Positions 1-7,880 of a stretch of 64,000 bases of DNA are shown piece after piece. The stretch comes from an uncultured Cyclobacteriaceae bacterium (lineage in GTDB: Bacteria; Bacteroidota; Bacteroidia; Cytophagales; Cyclobacteriaceae): positions 186,001-250,000 of the forward strand of contig CAKZRQ010000037.1 in assembly GCA_937146645.1 (NCBI GenBank). The letters run 5' to 3'. A program made the position numbers and the translations under genes. Positions within the stretch are counted from its first letter, which is position 1. Each line of letters opens with the position of its first letter. The notes beneath the pieces are model-generated. The model was given only the letters and a program-made list of their open reading frames with translations. It did not search any database and had not been told where the DNA came from.

Positions 1-1034
1 CTCCACACCTTTCTGAGGAGGATGGAGGTCTAGGATTGTCTTTGAGTGATTTTGCTAAAGTTTCGGAGGTTTTGGGCCAAAGCCCATTAGGACACTATGT
101 TTTCAATTGCAATGCTCCAGATATCGGCAATATGGAGTTACTCCATATGTTTGGTTCTGAAGAACAAAAGCAGAATTATTTAAAGCCATTAATGCGTGGG
201 GAAATACGAAGTTGTTTTGCCATGACTGAGCCTGGGCATGCAGGAAGTAACCCCATACATATGTCCACCACCGCAGTGAGAGACGGTGATTCCTGGGTGA
301 TCAATGGGCACAAATGGTTCACCACATCCGCGGATGGAGCCAATTTCACTATTGTGATGGCAGTCACCAATTCAGAAGCTGAATCGCCATACAAAAAGGC
401 TAGCATGATCATCGTTCCTTTGGATAATCCTGGTTTTACCAATGTTCGTAATATTCCCATCATGGGTGAGCCCGGAGAAGGTTATCTCTCTCACAGCGAA
501 ATGAAATTCGAAGATTGCAGGGTTCCGTTAGAGAATATCATAGGTGAAGAAGGTCAAGGCTTTGCTTTAGCGCAAGAAAGACTAGGTCCTGGAAGAATTC
601 ATCATTGTATGCGATGGATAGGCATCTGTGAAAGAGTTTTCGATATGATGTGTAAACGAGCCGTATCACGAGAATTGAACCCACAAAGACCTTTGGCGGA
701 GAAGCAAACCATTCAACATTGGATAGCTGAGAGTCGAGCATCCATCAATGCCTCCAGGCTTATGGTGATGGACACTGCTGAAAAAATGCAAAGGCTAGGC
801 GCAAAGGCCGTAAAACAGGATATTTCCACTATTAAATTCTTTGTGGCAGATGTGCTTATGAAAGTCATTGACAGGGCGGTTCAGGTCCATGGAGCCCTAG
901 GAATCACGGATGATACTTTGCTTTCCTTTTGGTATAGACATGAACGTGGGGCCCGAATCTATGATGGGCCAGATGAAGTCCATAAGTCATCTCTTGCCAG
1001 AAGTATTTTGAAGACCTACTTGAAAAAAGGATAG
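1..1034 (+). CDS. Acyl-CoA dehydrogenase, ACAD10/11-like (5' end outside window)
   Basis: Flavoprotein that oxidises an acyl-CoA to the 2-enoyl-CoA. The frame is open to base 3, reading PTLSEEDGG before the first possible TTG at 36, so the true start lies upstream and the gene is partial. Family marks seen: the AMTEPGHAGSNP flavin/substrate motif, KWFTTSADGA, the RIHHCMRW segment typical of the ACAD10/11 branch, QVHGALGITDD, and DGPDEVHKSSLA near the C-terminus where the catalytic acidic residue sits in this branch. It ends 3 nt before an APH-type kinase gene and shares its strand with a 3-hydroxyacyl-CoA dehydrogenase. That pairing echoes mammalian ACAD11 (kinase-ACAD fusion) and Pseudomonas LvaA/LvaC. 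The family call is firm; the 4-hydroxyacyl substrate is inference. Confidence 0.93.
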   Translation, partial: PHLSEEDGGLGLSLSDFAKVSEVLGQSPLGHYVFNCNAPDIGNMELLHMFGSEEQKQNYLKPLMRGEIRSCFAMTEPGHAGSNPIHMSTTAVRDGDSWVINGHKWFTTSADGANFTIVMAVTNSEAESPYKKASMIIVPLDNPGFTNVRNIPIMGEPGEGYLSHSEMKFEDCRVPLENIIGEEGQGFALAQERLGPGRIHHCMRWIGICERVFDMMCKRAVSRELNPQRPLAEKQTIQHWIAESRASINASRLMVMDTAEKMQRLGAKAVKQDISTIKFFVADVLMKVIDRAVQVHGALGITDDTLLSFWYRHERGARIYDGPDEVHKSSLARSILKTYLKKG

Positions 1035-1037
1035 GCC

Positions 1038-2066
1038 ATGTTAGATCAAATGGACCTAAAACCCTTAAAAAGCTTTCTTGGGGATCACTTTGGAGTAAAA
1101 ACTGAAGATATTTCAATCACACAGTTCAAAGGCGGTTTCTCCAATCTCACATTTCTCGCTGAGATGGGTGAAAAATCAGTTGTCCTCAGGAGACCCCCAT
1201 TCGGTGAAAAAATCAGCAAGGCTCATGATATGCAGAGGGAATTCTCCGTTTTGGAAGCCTTAAAAAAAGCCGGGTATCGAAGAATTCCAGAGCCTATCTT
1301 CTTTGAAGCTGAGGAATCTATTTTCGGTGCTCCGTTTTTTGCGATGGAATACGTGGACGGGGTAATTCTGAGAAATAAATCTCCCGAGCTGAGGGATTTC
1401 ACCCCTGAACGATTCAAAAAATTATCCGAAGATTCCTTGAATGCTTTGATAGATCTTCATCAGCTTGAACTTCAGGAATCAGGACTGGGAAACCTAGGGA
1501 AGCCAGAAGGTTTTGTCACCCGTCAGGTGGAAGGATGGTCACACCGATATTTCAGAGCAAAAACAGATGAATTACCTGAAGTGGAGTCAGCGATTGAGTG
1601 GCTGAACAAAAATATTCCTGAATCATGTGAAACAGGATTTATCCATAATGACTACAAGTACGACAATGTAGTTTTGGACCGAAAATCTCCTCATAACATT
1701 AAGGCCATACTTGATTGGGAAATGGCCACGGTTGGGGATCCTTTAATGGATTTGGGAACAAGTCTGGCCTACTGGGCACAAGCTGATGATCCCGATATTC
1801 TCAAGATGTTTAACCTTACCCATCTCCCTGGAAATTTAAGTCGCCAAGAGGTCGTAGACTACTATTTTGACCAAAGTGATTTCAAGAAAGAAAATATGGT
1901 TTTCTACTATGTTTTCGGCTTGATCAAAGTAGGAGTTATCGCTCAACAGATTTATAAAAGATTCAAGATGGGCCATGCAAATGATCCAAGGTTTGGAGCA
2001 CTGATACATGTGGTTAATGCTGCTGGTAAGCAGGCGGTAAAAAGTATAGAAACAGAAAAAATCTAA
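1038..2066 (+). CDS. APH-family kinase (ACAD10/11 N-terminal-like, LvaA-like)
   Basis: 342-residue aminoglycoside-phosphotransferase-fold kinase. The catalytic loop HNDYKYDN starts at His203 with Asp205 and Asn210, and the Mg-binding DWE follows at Asp226, so the kinase core looks intact. The N-terminal lobe has the glycine-rich KGGFSNLTF stretch and a VLRRPP strand. Within the family, members next to acyl-CoA dehydrogenases phosphorylate 4-hydroxyacyl-CoAs (LvaA; ACAD10/11 N-terminal domains), not antibiotics. It starts 3 nt after the dehydrogenase and ends 1 nt before the next gene, so co-translation is likely. A resistance role is improbable given the context. The exact substrate cannot be read from sequence. 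Confidence 0.9.
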   Translation: MLDQMDLKPLKSFLGDHFGVKTEDISITQFKGGFSNLTFLAEMGEKSVVLRRPPFGEKISKAHDMQREFSVLEALKKAGYRRIPEPIFFEAEESIFGAPFFAMEYVDGVILRNKSPELRDFTPERFKKLSEDSLNALIDLHQLELQESGLGNLGKPEGFVTRQVEGWSHRYFRAKTDELPEVESAIEWLNKNIPESCETGFIHNDYKYDNVVLDRKSPHNIKAILDWEMATVGDPLMDLGTSLAYWAQADDPDILKMFNLTHLPGNLSRQEVVDYYFDQSDFKKENMVFYYVFGLIKVGVIAQQIYKRFKMGHANDPRFGALIHVVNAAGKQAVKSIETEKI

Positions 2067-2067
2067 T

Positions 2068-2946
2068 ATGGAAATTAAAAATGTATGTATTCTGGGAGCT
2101 GGGACTCTTGGTTCAAGAGTTGCTCTTCAATCTGCAATCTCAGGATATAATGTCTCTGTTTATGACATCTCGGAAAAGGCCCTGGACAGCTCGTTTCAGG
2201 TCATGAAGAAAATTCTTCACCAACTAAAAAAATCAGAACTAATCACTGAAGATGCTTCCGTAGAAGCTTTAGCCAGAATTCATTTTACCATGGATCCAAA
2301 AAAAGCAGTCGCTGATGCTGATCTAATCAATGAAAGTGTCACTGAGGAAGTGGATATCAAAAAGAAGGTCTGGAAACAATTCGGTGAAATATCACCTGAG
2401 AAAACCATTTTTACCACAAACACCTCCTATATGCTGGCCTCTATGTTTGCCGAAGATTCGGGCAGACCTAACAGGTTTTGTGCATTTCATTTCCACGATG
2501 TATTCTATTCACGTGTGGTGGACATTATGCCTCATCCCGGAACGGATGAAGAATTGATTCCAATTTTAGAGGACTTTGGAAGAAGTATAAATCAGGTTCC
2601 AGTCTATGTCAAGAAGGAAAACCCCGGATACATTTTCAATAGCATGCTGATGGCCTTGATTGGCGCAGCAGGAAGATTGCTAACAAATGATGTGGCCGAA
2701 ATTGAGGCGATAGATAAATCCTGGATGGTGAATTTCCATATGCCGATGGGACCTTTTGGAATATTGGATAGCGTGGGATTAGATACCGCTTGGCATGTGA
2801 CTCACAATCGGAAAGATTCTGCATCTCAAGCCTTTGCCGCCAGGCTCAAAGAATATATTGATCAGGGGAAACTTGGAGAGAAAACGGGAGAAGGATTTTA
2901 CACTTACCCAAATCCTGCGTATAAGGACCCAGAATTTATCAAATAA
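2068..2946 (+). CDS. 3-hydroxyacyl-CoA dehydrogenase family protein
   Basis: 292-residue NAD-dependent dehydrogenase. The N-terminal Rossmann motif GAGTLGSR (about residues 10-17) is followed by the INESVTEEVDIKK and TTNTSY segments of the family. In the catalytic region the usual HFxNPV reads FHFHDVFYSRVVDIM, so the histidine is kept but the surroundings and the usual Glu (here Asp) differ. The C-terminal helical domain has NPGYIFNSML and MGPFGILDSVGLD. No enoyl-CoA hydratase domain is present, so it is a stand-alone enzyme, shorter than FadB. As last gene of the acyl-CoA module it probably oxidises the 3-hydroxyacyl-CoA made after the kinase/dehydrogenase steps. Family call confident; specificity unknown. 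Confidence 0.9.
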   Translation: MEIKNVCILGAGTLGSRVALQSAISGYNVSVYDISEKALDSSFQVMKKILHQLKKSELITEDASVEALARIHFTMDPKKAVADADLINESVTEEVDIKKKVWKQFGEISPEKTIFTTNTSYMLASMFAEDSGRPNRFCAFHFHDVFYSRVVDIMPHPGTDEELIPILEDFGRSINQVPVYVKKENPGYIFNSMLMALIGAAGRLLTNDVAEIEAIDKSWMVNFHMPMGPFGILDSVGLDTAWHVTHNRKDSASQAFAARLKEYIDQGKLGEKTGEGFYTYPNPAYKDPEFIK

Positions 2947-2955
2947 TAGTTTTAA

Positions 2956-3615
2956 CTAGATGAACTCGGCCTTGAGGTACTTGATCTTTTCACCTTTTGC
3001 AGAAAAAATACTCTCGTATCTCGTTTGAATCCCAAAGTGATCGTCTTTCCACTCACTTGCATAAAAATCGTGTGTGTTAAGATGGACTTTGATATCATCT
3101 CGTTCCTGAAACAACTCAAGGGTGTAATCAAAGAGCCCGGTGTTATCGGTCTTGAAATGGATCATTCCTCCTTTTTTGAGAAGAGGTTTATACATCTCCA
3201 AGAATCTAGGTGAAGTCAGGCGTCGCTTTTCATCGCCATCCCTTGGAAAAGGATCTGGAAAGGTGATCCAAAGTTCAGATATCTCAGCGGCCTCGAAAAA
3301 TCGATCGAGCATCTCGATCTGGGTTCTAAGGAAAGCCGCATTCTTAAGGTTTTCGGCAATGGCCATGGTGCTACCTTTCCAAATTCGGCTCCCTTTAATA
3401 TCAACTCCAATAAAATTCTTGTCTTGAATCTCCCGAGCCAAGCCAACTGTAAACTCCCCTCGCCCGCAGGCCAATTCTACGACGATAGGATTAGAATTTT
3501 CAAATTGGAGGTCATTCCAGTTTCCATGAATCTTTTCAAAGATTTCCTTACCCTCCTGGATTACATTGGCGTTTTCTTCGTTTTGCCTGAATCTGGCAAG
3601 CTTATTTCGGCCCAT
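2956..3615 (-). CDS. trmB: tRNA (guanine(46)-N7)-methyltransferase
   Basis: 219-residue class I SAM methyltransferase that makes m7G46 in the tRNA variable loop. The SAM motif VVELACGRGEF is at about residues 45-55, followed by GVDIKGSRIW. The TrmB signature WITFPDPFPRDGDEKRRL is at about 116-133, where related proteins read WPKKRHxKRRL. Length is normal for the family. The ATG abuts the folC stop with no intervening base, so it is the last gene of the long minus-strand run and is probably translationally coupled to folC. It converges on the 3-hydroxyacyl-CoA dehydrogenase gene with 9 nt between stops and no visible terminator. Confidence 0.96.
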   Translation of the reverse strand: MGRNKLARFRQNEENANVIQEGKEIFEKIHGNWNDLQFENSNPIVVELACGRGEFTVGLAREIQDKNFIGVDIKGSRIWKGSTMAIAENLKNAAFLRTQIEMLDRFFEAAEISELWITFPDPFPRDGDEKRRLTSPRFLEMYKPLLKKGGMIHFKTDNTGLFDYTLELFQERDDIKVHLNTHDFYASEWKDDHFGIQTRYESIFSAKGEKIKYLKAEFI

Positions 3616-4902
3616 TTAAAGTTCCTCGATTTCTGCGACCACAAAGGTACTCCCTCCTACAAAAATCAAGTCATTCTCACTAGCATTTCTTTTTGCATGA
3701 GCCAAGGCCTCATTGACTGACGGAATTACTATTCCATTTAGGTCATTGGTAATTGCCATTTCATATAGTTTCTGAGCATTCATGGCTCTGGGTAGATCTG
3801 CTTGGCAAAAAACATAATTCGCCTCCTTTGGAAGCATACTTAGAACATTATCAAGAATTTTGTCTTCGACAAAGCCAAGAACCATCCATAGACTTTCAAA
3901 TTGATAGGTTGATAGTTGATCCAATATGAAATCAAATCCGGCTTCGTTATGACCTGTGTCACAAATTATCTTGGGCGATTGGGACAAGACTTGCCATCTA
4001 CCTTTCAGTCCAGTTTGCTTAGCAGCAATTGAAAGTCCTAGCTTAACTGCCTGATCTGAAAGTTCCCAACCTTGACTTTTCATCAAATCAATAATCTCCA
4101 GAACCCCCGGTAGATTAAACCTTTGATAATTTCCGAGCAGGTCAAGATTAAAGTTCATCTCTTTTTCTCCTTTTCGACAGAAATATTCAGCTAGACCTTC
4201 AGACCTGCCCTTTGGTATTACTTCCCAATTCTGATCTGCAAAGAAAATTGGTGTATCTAAACTCTGAGCCTTTTTCAGGAAAACATCCTTGGTTTCCTTC
4301 TGGGTTTGGGAAATAACAACAGGCGTTTCTGACTTAATGATTCCTGCTTTCTCACCTGCAATTTCGGGCAGAGTGTTCCCTAAATATTGCATGTGATCAA
4401 AGCCAATAGTCGTTATCAGACAGGCTTCAGGTGAAATCACATTCGTACTATCTAATCGACCACCCATTCCCACTTCGATTATTGCGATATCGACATTTTC
4501 ATGCTCGAATTCCCAGAAGGCCATCGCAACGGTCATTTCAAAGAAACTTGGCTGAAGCTCAAAAAGAAATTCCTTTTGCTCCTTCACGAATTGGACAATT
4601 CTGTCCTCATGAATGGATGAGCCATTAATTCTAATTCGCTCAGTAAATGACTTTAAATGAGGAGAAGTGTAAAGCCCAGTTTTATAACCGGCAGATTGGA
4701 AAATCGAAGCGAGCATATGAGAGCTACTTCCTTTTCCATTTGTCCCGGCAACATGTATCGATTTAAACTTGCTTTCTGGATTACCCAGATGAGCACAGAG
4801 CTTTATGGTATTAGAAAGGTCCTTTTTGAAAGCTGTAGCACCAACCCTTTGAAACATGGGAAGCGCGGAGTAGAGAAAATCAAGAGCCTCCTGATAGGTC
4901 AT
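3616..4902 (-). CDS. folC: Bifunctional folylpolyglutamate synthase / dihydrofolate synthase
   Basis: 428-residue Mur-ligase-like enzyme that adds glutamate to dihydropteroate and to reduced folates in the cytosol. The ATP P-loop GTNGKGS is at residues 53-59, followed by the TSPHL omega-loop. EVGMGGRLDSTNV, the folate/Mg-binding segment of FolC, is at about 140-152, and the ligase C-terminal domain carries CDTGHNEAG. Length fits the family. It lies 3 nt downstream of tonB and directly abuts trmB, so it is probably expressed with the exbB-exbD-tonB genes, although its function is unrelated to them. Confidence 0.96.
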   Translation of the reverse strand: MTYQEALDFLYSALPMFQRVGATAFKKDLSNTIKLCAHLGNPESKFKSIHVAGTNGKGSSSHMLASIFQSAGYKTGLYTSPHLKSFTERIRINGSSIHEDRIVQFVKEQKEFLFELQPSFFEMTVAMAFWEFEHENVDIAIIEVGMGGRLDSTNVISPEACLITTIGFDHMQYLGNTLPEIAGEKAGIIKSETPVVISQTQKETKDVFLKKAQSLDTPIFFADQNWEVIPKGRSEGLAEYFCRKGEKEMNFNLDLLGNYQRFNLPGVLEIIDLMKSQGWELSDQAVKLGLSIAAKQTGLKGRWQVLSQSPKIICDTGHNEAGFDFILDQLSTYQFESLWMVLGFVEDKILDNVLSMLPKEANYVFCQADLPRAMNAQKLYEMAITNDLNGIVIPSVNEALAHAKRNASENDLIFVGGSTFVVAEIEEL

Positions 4903-4905
4903 CTC

Positions 4906-5862
4906 TTAATCCACCTTGACGATAAAGGTGATTTTACCAGTTGAAAAATCTGCAGCCTGACCACCCTTTTTCTTAAACTGAATTCGATTGACTACCTGAC
5001 GATAATAGGCAAGAACGTCATTGGAAACGTTGTATTCGAGCGGAACTGCTTGAACCACTTTACCCGCGTCATCAACAGTTATTTTGAAGACGATTCGACC
5101 ATTTCTTGTGGATACCCGGTCATTGATTTCTGGACGAGCAGCGAAATCCCATCCAGCAAGATCGAGGCTATACCCTGAGCCAGAGCTTTCGCCTTTCCCA
5201 GAACCTTCTCCCATTAGGGCACGTCCATCCACAGTTCCCTTCGGATCACCAGCATCGCCTTTGGTCTTTGAGTCTCCTTCAGCTCCACCAGAGGCTGGTT
5301 TGGTACTTTTTCCTGAAGTTCCTCCAGCACCGAATATAGCTCTTTCATCTACTTTTGGTTTTTCAGGAGCTTTTTCAACCGTCTTTTCTGCTTCAGCTTT
5401 AGCCGGAGTCTCTACGACCTTCTTAGGCTCGGTCTTCTTCGGCTCAGGTTTCTTGGTAGTCTCCACAGCTTTTTCTTCACCTTTTATGGGTGATAGCTTT
5501 TTTGAAACGGCTTCATTCACAGCAGGAGCTGTTTTTGGTTGTGGCTTAGCTGTCTCTTTAACGGGACTTGGTGCAGGGGTTTTCGGTTCGGTAACTACTT
5601 CATTAAGCTCTCCCGCAGCAGGACTATCATTGGTTTGACTGGGTTTCTCCGATGGTGGATTGGGATCACTTCTTTCTCCAGAACCTGTTGGGGTGAAACC
5701 CAAATTCAATTCAAGTCCAAATGTGGGTAAAGGGGGAATGGGTTGCTTCCAAACCACAATAAAATAGAAAGCAACAAGCAATAGAATATTGAAGATAAGC
5801 GTGATTATCCCTGCCCTTTTCCGGCTTTTATTCTCTTCCTTATCTGCGTCCCAATATTCCAT
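4906..5862 (-). CDS. tonB: Energy transducer TonB-family protein
   Basis: 318-residue periplasm-spanning protein. A short charged cytoplasmic start is followed by one membrane anchor (about residues 18-40). A long Pro/Glu/Lys/Ala-rich linker with many PKKTEPKK-type runs (about 70-170) leads to a Gly/Ser-rich stretch. The compact C-terminal domain (about 230-318) reads GRIVFKITVDDAGKV and ends in FIVKVD. The architecture matches TonB/TolA proteins that carry proton-motive energy from ExbB/ExbD to outer-membrane partners. It directly abuts exbD, whose ATG precedes it with zero spacing on the same strand. TonB and TolA cannot be separated by eye; the plug-less barrel, TPR and SPOR neighbours make a TolA-like role thinkable. 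Confidence 0.87.
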   Translation of the reverse strand: MEYWDADKEENKSRKRAGIITLIFNILLLVAFYFIVVWKQPIPPLPTFGLELNLGFTPTGSGERSDPNPPSEKPSQTNDSPAAGELNEVVTEPKTPAPSPVKETAKPQPKTAPAVNEAVSKKLSPIKGEEKAVETTKKPEPKKTEPKKVVETPAKAEAEKTVEKAPEKPKVDERAIFGAGGTSGKSTKPASGGAEGDSKTKGDAGDPKGTVDGRALMGEGSGKGESSGSGYSLDLAGWDFAARPEINDRVSTRNGRIVFKITVDDAGKVVQAVPLEYNVSNDVLAYYRQVVNRIQFKKKGGQAADFSTGKITFIVKVD

Positions 5863-6252
5863 TTAGTATGGTTTTGTGGCAATAGAAACATTCGCTTCCA
5901 GCCCTGCAGCTATACCACCTATCTCTACAAGATATTCCACAGGTACGTCTTTGTCAATATGCAAAACTACCTGACCTTGCTTATCAGCCAGAAGACTGGT
6001 CAATTCGGCTTTTACCTGATCTCGAGTTACTACCTTATCATTTACGGCATATCGCAGGTCTTTGGTCACACTGACTGTCACTTCTTGCATCGCTATATCC
6101 GAGGTTTCGCTCGATGGAAGATTAACTTCCAAACCAGAAGGCGTGATGAAAGATGAGGTAAGCATAAAGAAAATCAATAGCAAAAAGATAATGTCTGTCA
6201 TCGAAGACATGCTAAAAGCTGGATTTACCTTATTCTTTGCTTGAAGTCCCAT
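5863..6252 (-). CDS. exbD: ExbD/TolR biopolymer transport protein
   Basis: 129-residue protein with one N-terminal membrane helix (about residues 15-38, from FSMSSMTDIIFLLLIFFML). The helix contains the conserved Asp of ExbD/TolR (in MTDIIFLL), which takes part in proton flow. A periplasmic domain follows with VTKDLRYAVNDKVV and VVLHIDKDVPVEYLVEI. Length is standard. It sits 2 nt after exbB and directly abuts tonB, giving the classical three-gene energising complex. Confidence 0.94.
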   Translation of the reverse strand: MGLQAKNKVNPAFSMSSMTDIIFLLLIFFMLTSSFITPSGLEVNLPSSETSDIAMQEVTVSVTKDLRYAVNDKVVTRDQVKAELTSLLADKQGQVVLHIDKDVPVEYLVEIGGIAAGLEANVSIATKPY

Positions 6253-6254
6253 GA

Positions 6255-6944
6255 TTATTTATCCTGAAGTAAATCGATAAACTCGATGGATGAATATTCC
6301 ATGTTATGTACGAGTTTTGACACTCTGGATACTAAATAATTATAACCCAAATAAGCCATAATACCGACCACGAGCCCTGCAGCCGTAGTAATCATTGCTT
6401 CATAAATACCTGTGGAAAGAAGCTTTGGTGAAACCATCCCCTCTTCCTGAGCAACCGCTATAAATGCTTGGATCATACCGGCAACGGTACCTAGGAATCC
6501 GATCATCGGAGCAGCTCCGGACACGGTAGCGAGTAGGTTTAGATTTTTCTCGAGTTTATAAATCTCAATTTTCCCCACATTTTCGATGGAGACTTCAATA
6601 TTCTTCAAAGGGCTTCCAATTCTGTCCACTCCCTTAGCGATCATATTGGCAACCGGTGAATTCTCACCCGCACAAATAATCTTGGCCTTTTCGACCTGGC
6701 CGCTTTGAACCAAAACCTTTACCTGATCCATCAAATGACCAGAGGGTTTTGAAGCTTTTTTTAAGGTGATTATTCTTTCGACAAAAATGAAAATCGCGAG
6801 AATAAAGAGAAGGTAAAGAGGCACCATCATGTAACCTCCTTTGATCAAAAGATCTAGTAATCCAATACTTTCATCGCCGGCATTCATAGCCAGACTGTCT
6901 GCTGCGGACATGGTGTCCGTAGAGAGGGTTTGAAGAAGAATCAT
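6255..6944 (-). CDS. exbB: MotA/TolQ/ExbB proton channel family protein
   Basis: 229-residue inner-membrane protein that forms the proton channel with ExbD. Three membrane helices are visible: about 36-56 (MMVPLYLLFILAIFIFVERI), about 135-160 (LLATVSGAAPMIGFLGTVAGMI) and about 172-198 (MITTAAGLVVGIMAYLGYNYL). The conserved GFLGTVAGMI and TTAAGLVVGI cores are present. The short N-terminus before helix 1 is like TolQ and Bacteroidota ExbB. It is 1 nt downstream of the SPOR-domain gene and 2 nt upstream of exbD. Confidence 0.95.
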   Translation of the reverse strand: MILLQTLSTDTMSAADSLAMNAGDESIGLLDLLIKGGYMMVPLYLLFILAIFIFVERIITLKKASKPSGHLMDQVKVLVQSGQVEKAKIICAGENSPVANMIAKGVDRIGSPLKNIEVSIENVGKIEIYKLEKNLNLLATVSGAAPMIGFLGTVAGMIQAFIAVAQEEGMVSPKLLSTGIYEAMITTAAGLVVGIMAYLGYNYLVSRVSKLVHNMEYSSIEFIDLLQDK

Positions 6945-6945
6945 A

Positions 6946-7824
6946 TTAATATTTCAAAATCCATAAAGCTTCCGTGTACTCATCTTTGACGCGTTGAAGC
7001 TCAGCATTTGCTGGGGTAAAACCACTGAATCTGCCGATTGCTAGACGGTAGTTATTTGAATCTTCATTTGGGCTCAGCAAGAATAACTCGCTATTTCGAT
7101 CCCAGTACTTTGAAGCTTCATTTAACGCCAATCGCTCATTAGGCAAACTCCCAACAATAATGAAATATTGTGAAGGTATAGGTTTAGTTTCCACACGAAT
7201 CAACTCGCCTGGACTACTCTGATCAATAGTTGTACCACTTTCTGTATTTTGAGGCACTTCTACTGCTGGATTTTCCTCCACTGGTGGATTTTGAACCGAC
7301 TCCTCAGATTCTTCAGGTTGATCAATGGATTCGGTAGGGTTTTCTTCCGCTGTATTCGTAACCGGTCCTGGTGAATTCTCTTCAGGCTGGGCGGTCTCTT
7401 CAACATTTTCTGCAAGGACTTCCTCAGAAACTGGATCTATTGGCTCCTCTTTCACCAGCTGCCAAATTATAGCCGAAACGAGAGCGAGACCAATAAGAAC
7501 CACCCAAAGCACCCAGGAATTGGATTTTTTTGGAATTTCTTTCTTCGGCGGAGGCGAAGTTACTTTTTCTTCGGAAGCTACAATTTGCGTAGTCTCCTCA
7601 ATCTTTTGTGCTTCCGCTTTCTGAACCGCCATTGCTTTGGCAGCAAGAATTTTATCCTCTGAGCTTTTCTCCTCTTTTGGGAGAGGCGCTGCTTTGGGAA
7701 CCACCTCTTCTTTTTTCTCTACTTTCTTAACAGAAGTTTTGCCAATCGGGGCCAGGTCTACCGGTGGTAAACCAAAGTCCTTTGGGTCGGTCCAACTATG
7801 TTGCGAAGAGTCCTTTTCAGCCAT
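6946..7824 (-). CDS. SPOR-domain membrane protein
   Basis: 292-residue bitopic protein. An N-terminal cytoplasmic part of about 100 residues is rich in Lys/Glu/Pro. A single membrane helix (about 104-122, WVLWVVLIGLALVSAIIW) leads to an acidic, Pro/Glu-rich periplasmic linker (about 130-205). The C-terminal SPOR domain (about 215-292) contains YFIIVGSL, NNYRLAIGRF and EALWILKY. SPOR domains bind peptidoglycan strands lacking stem peptides, typically at the division septum. It is fused transcriptionally to exbB (1 nt gap), which suggests it positions or couples the energised complex at the cell wall. A perfect 9-bp hairpin lies just upstream. Confidence 0.88.
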   Translation of the reverse strand: MAEKDSSQHSWTDPKDFGLPPVDLAPIGKTSVKKVEKKEEVVPKAAPLPKEEKSSEDKILAAKAMAVQKAEAQKIEETTQIVASEEKVTSPPPKKEIPKKSNSWVLWVVLIGLALVSAIIWQLVKEEPIDPVSEEVLAENVEETAQPEENSPGPVTNTAEENPTESIDQPEESEESVQNPPVEENPAVEVPQNTESGTTIDQSSPGELIRVETKPIPSQYFIIVGSLPNERLALNEASKYWDRNSELFLLSPNEDSNNYRLAIGRFSGFTPANAELQRVKDEYTEALWILKY

Positions 7825-7832
7825 AAGAAAAA

Positions 7833-7864
7833 CGAAGCTAACCCAATTGTCTAAATACTGTCAA
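7833..7864 (-). promoter_or_regulatory. Possible internal promoter before the SPOR-exbB-exbD-tonB genes
   Basis: On the minus strand a TTG (7862-7864) is followed after 21 nt by TAgcTTcG (7833-7840), one base from the Bacteroidota -7 consensus TAnnTTTG. The ATG at 7824 follows 8 nt later. The -33 TTG falls in the loop of the hairpin at 7851-7872, so that palindrome could also be an operator. Weak by itself. Confidence 0.3.
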
Positions 7865-7872
7865 GTATTTAG
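7851..7872. repeat. Perfect 9-bp inverted repeat between barrel and SPOR genes
   Basis: CTAAATACT, a 4-nt spacer GTCA, then AGTATTTAG, with no mismatch. It lies 9 nt beyond the barrel stop and 27 nt before the SPOR start. No T-run follows on the minus strand, so it is not a standard terminator. It could be an mRNA-stabilising intercistronic hairpin or an operator over the putative promoter. Confidence 0.7.
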
Positions 7873-7880
7873 TGAGAAAT

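Noticed and set aside
1038..2066. Aminoglycoside resistance kinase
   Set aside because: Fold is APH, but neighbours are acyl-CoA enzymes and the pairing is that of ACAD11/LvaA.
5084..5638. 184-residue open frame antisense to tonB
   Set aside because: Its Ser/Phe/Gly/Pro repeats are the reverse reading of the Lys/Glu/Pro/Ala-rich TonB linker, and the ExbB-ExbD-TonB order explains the region.
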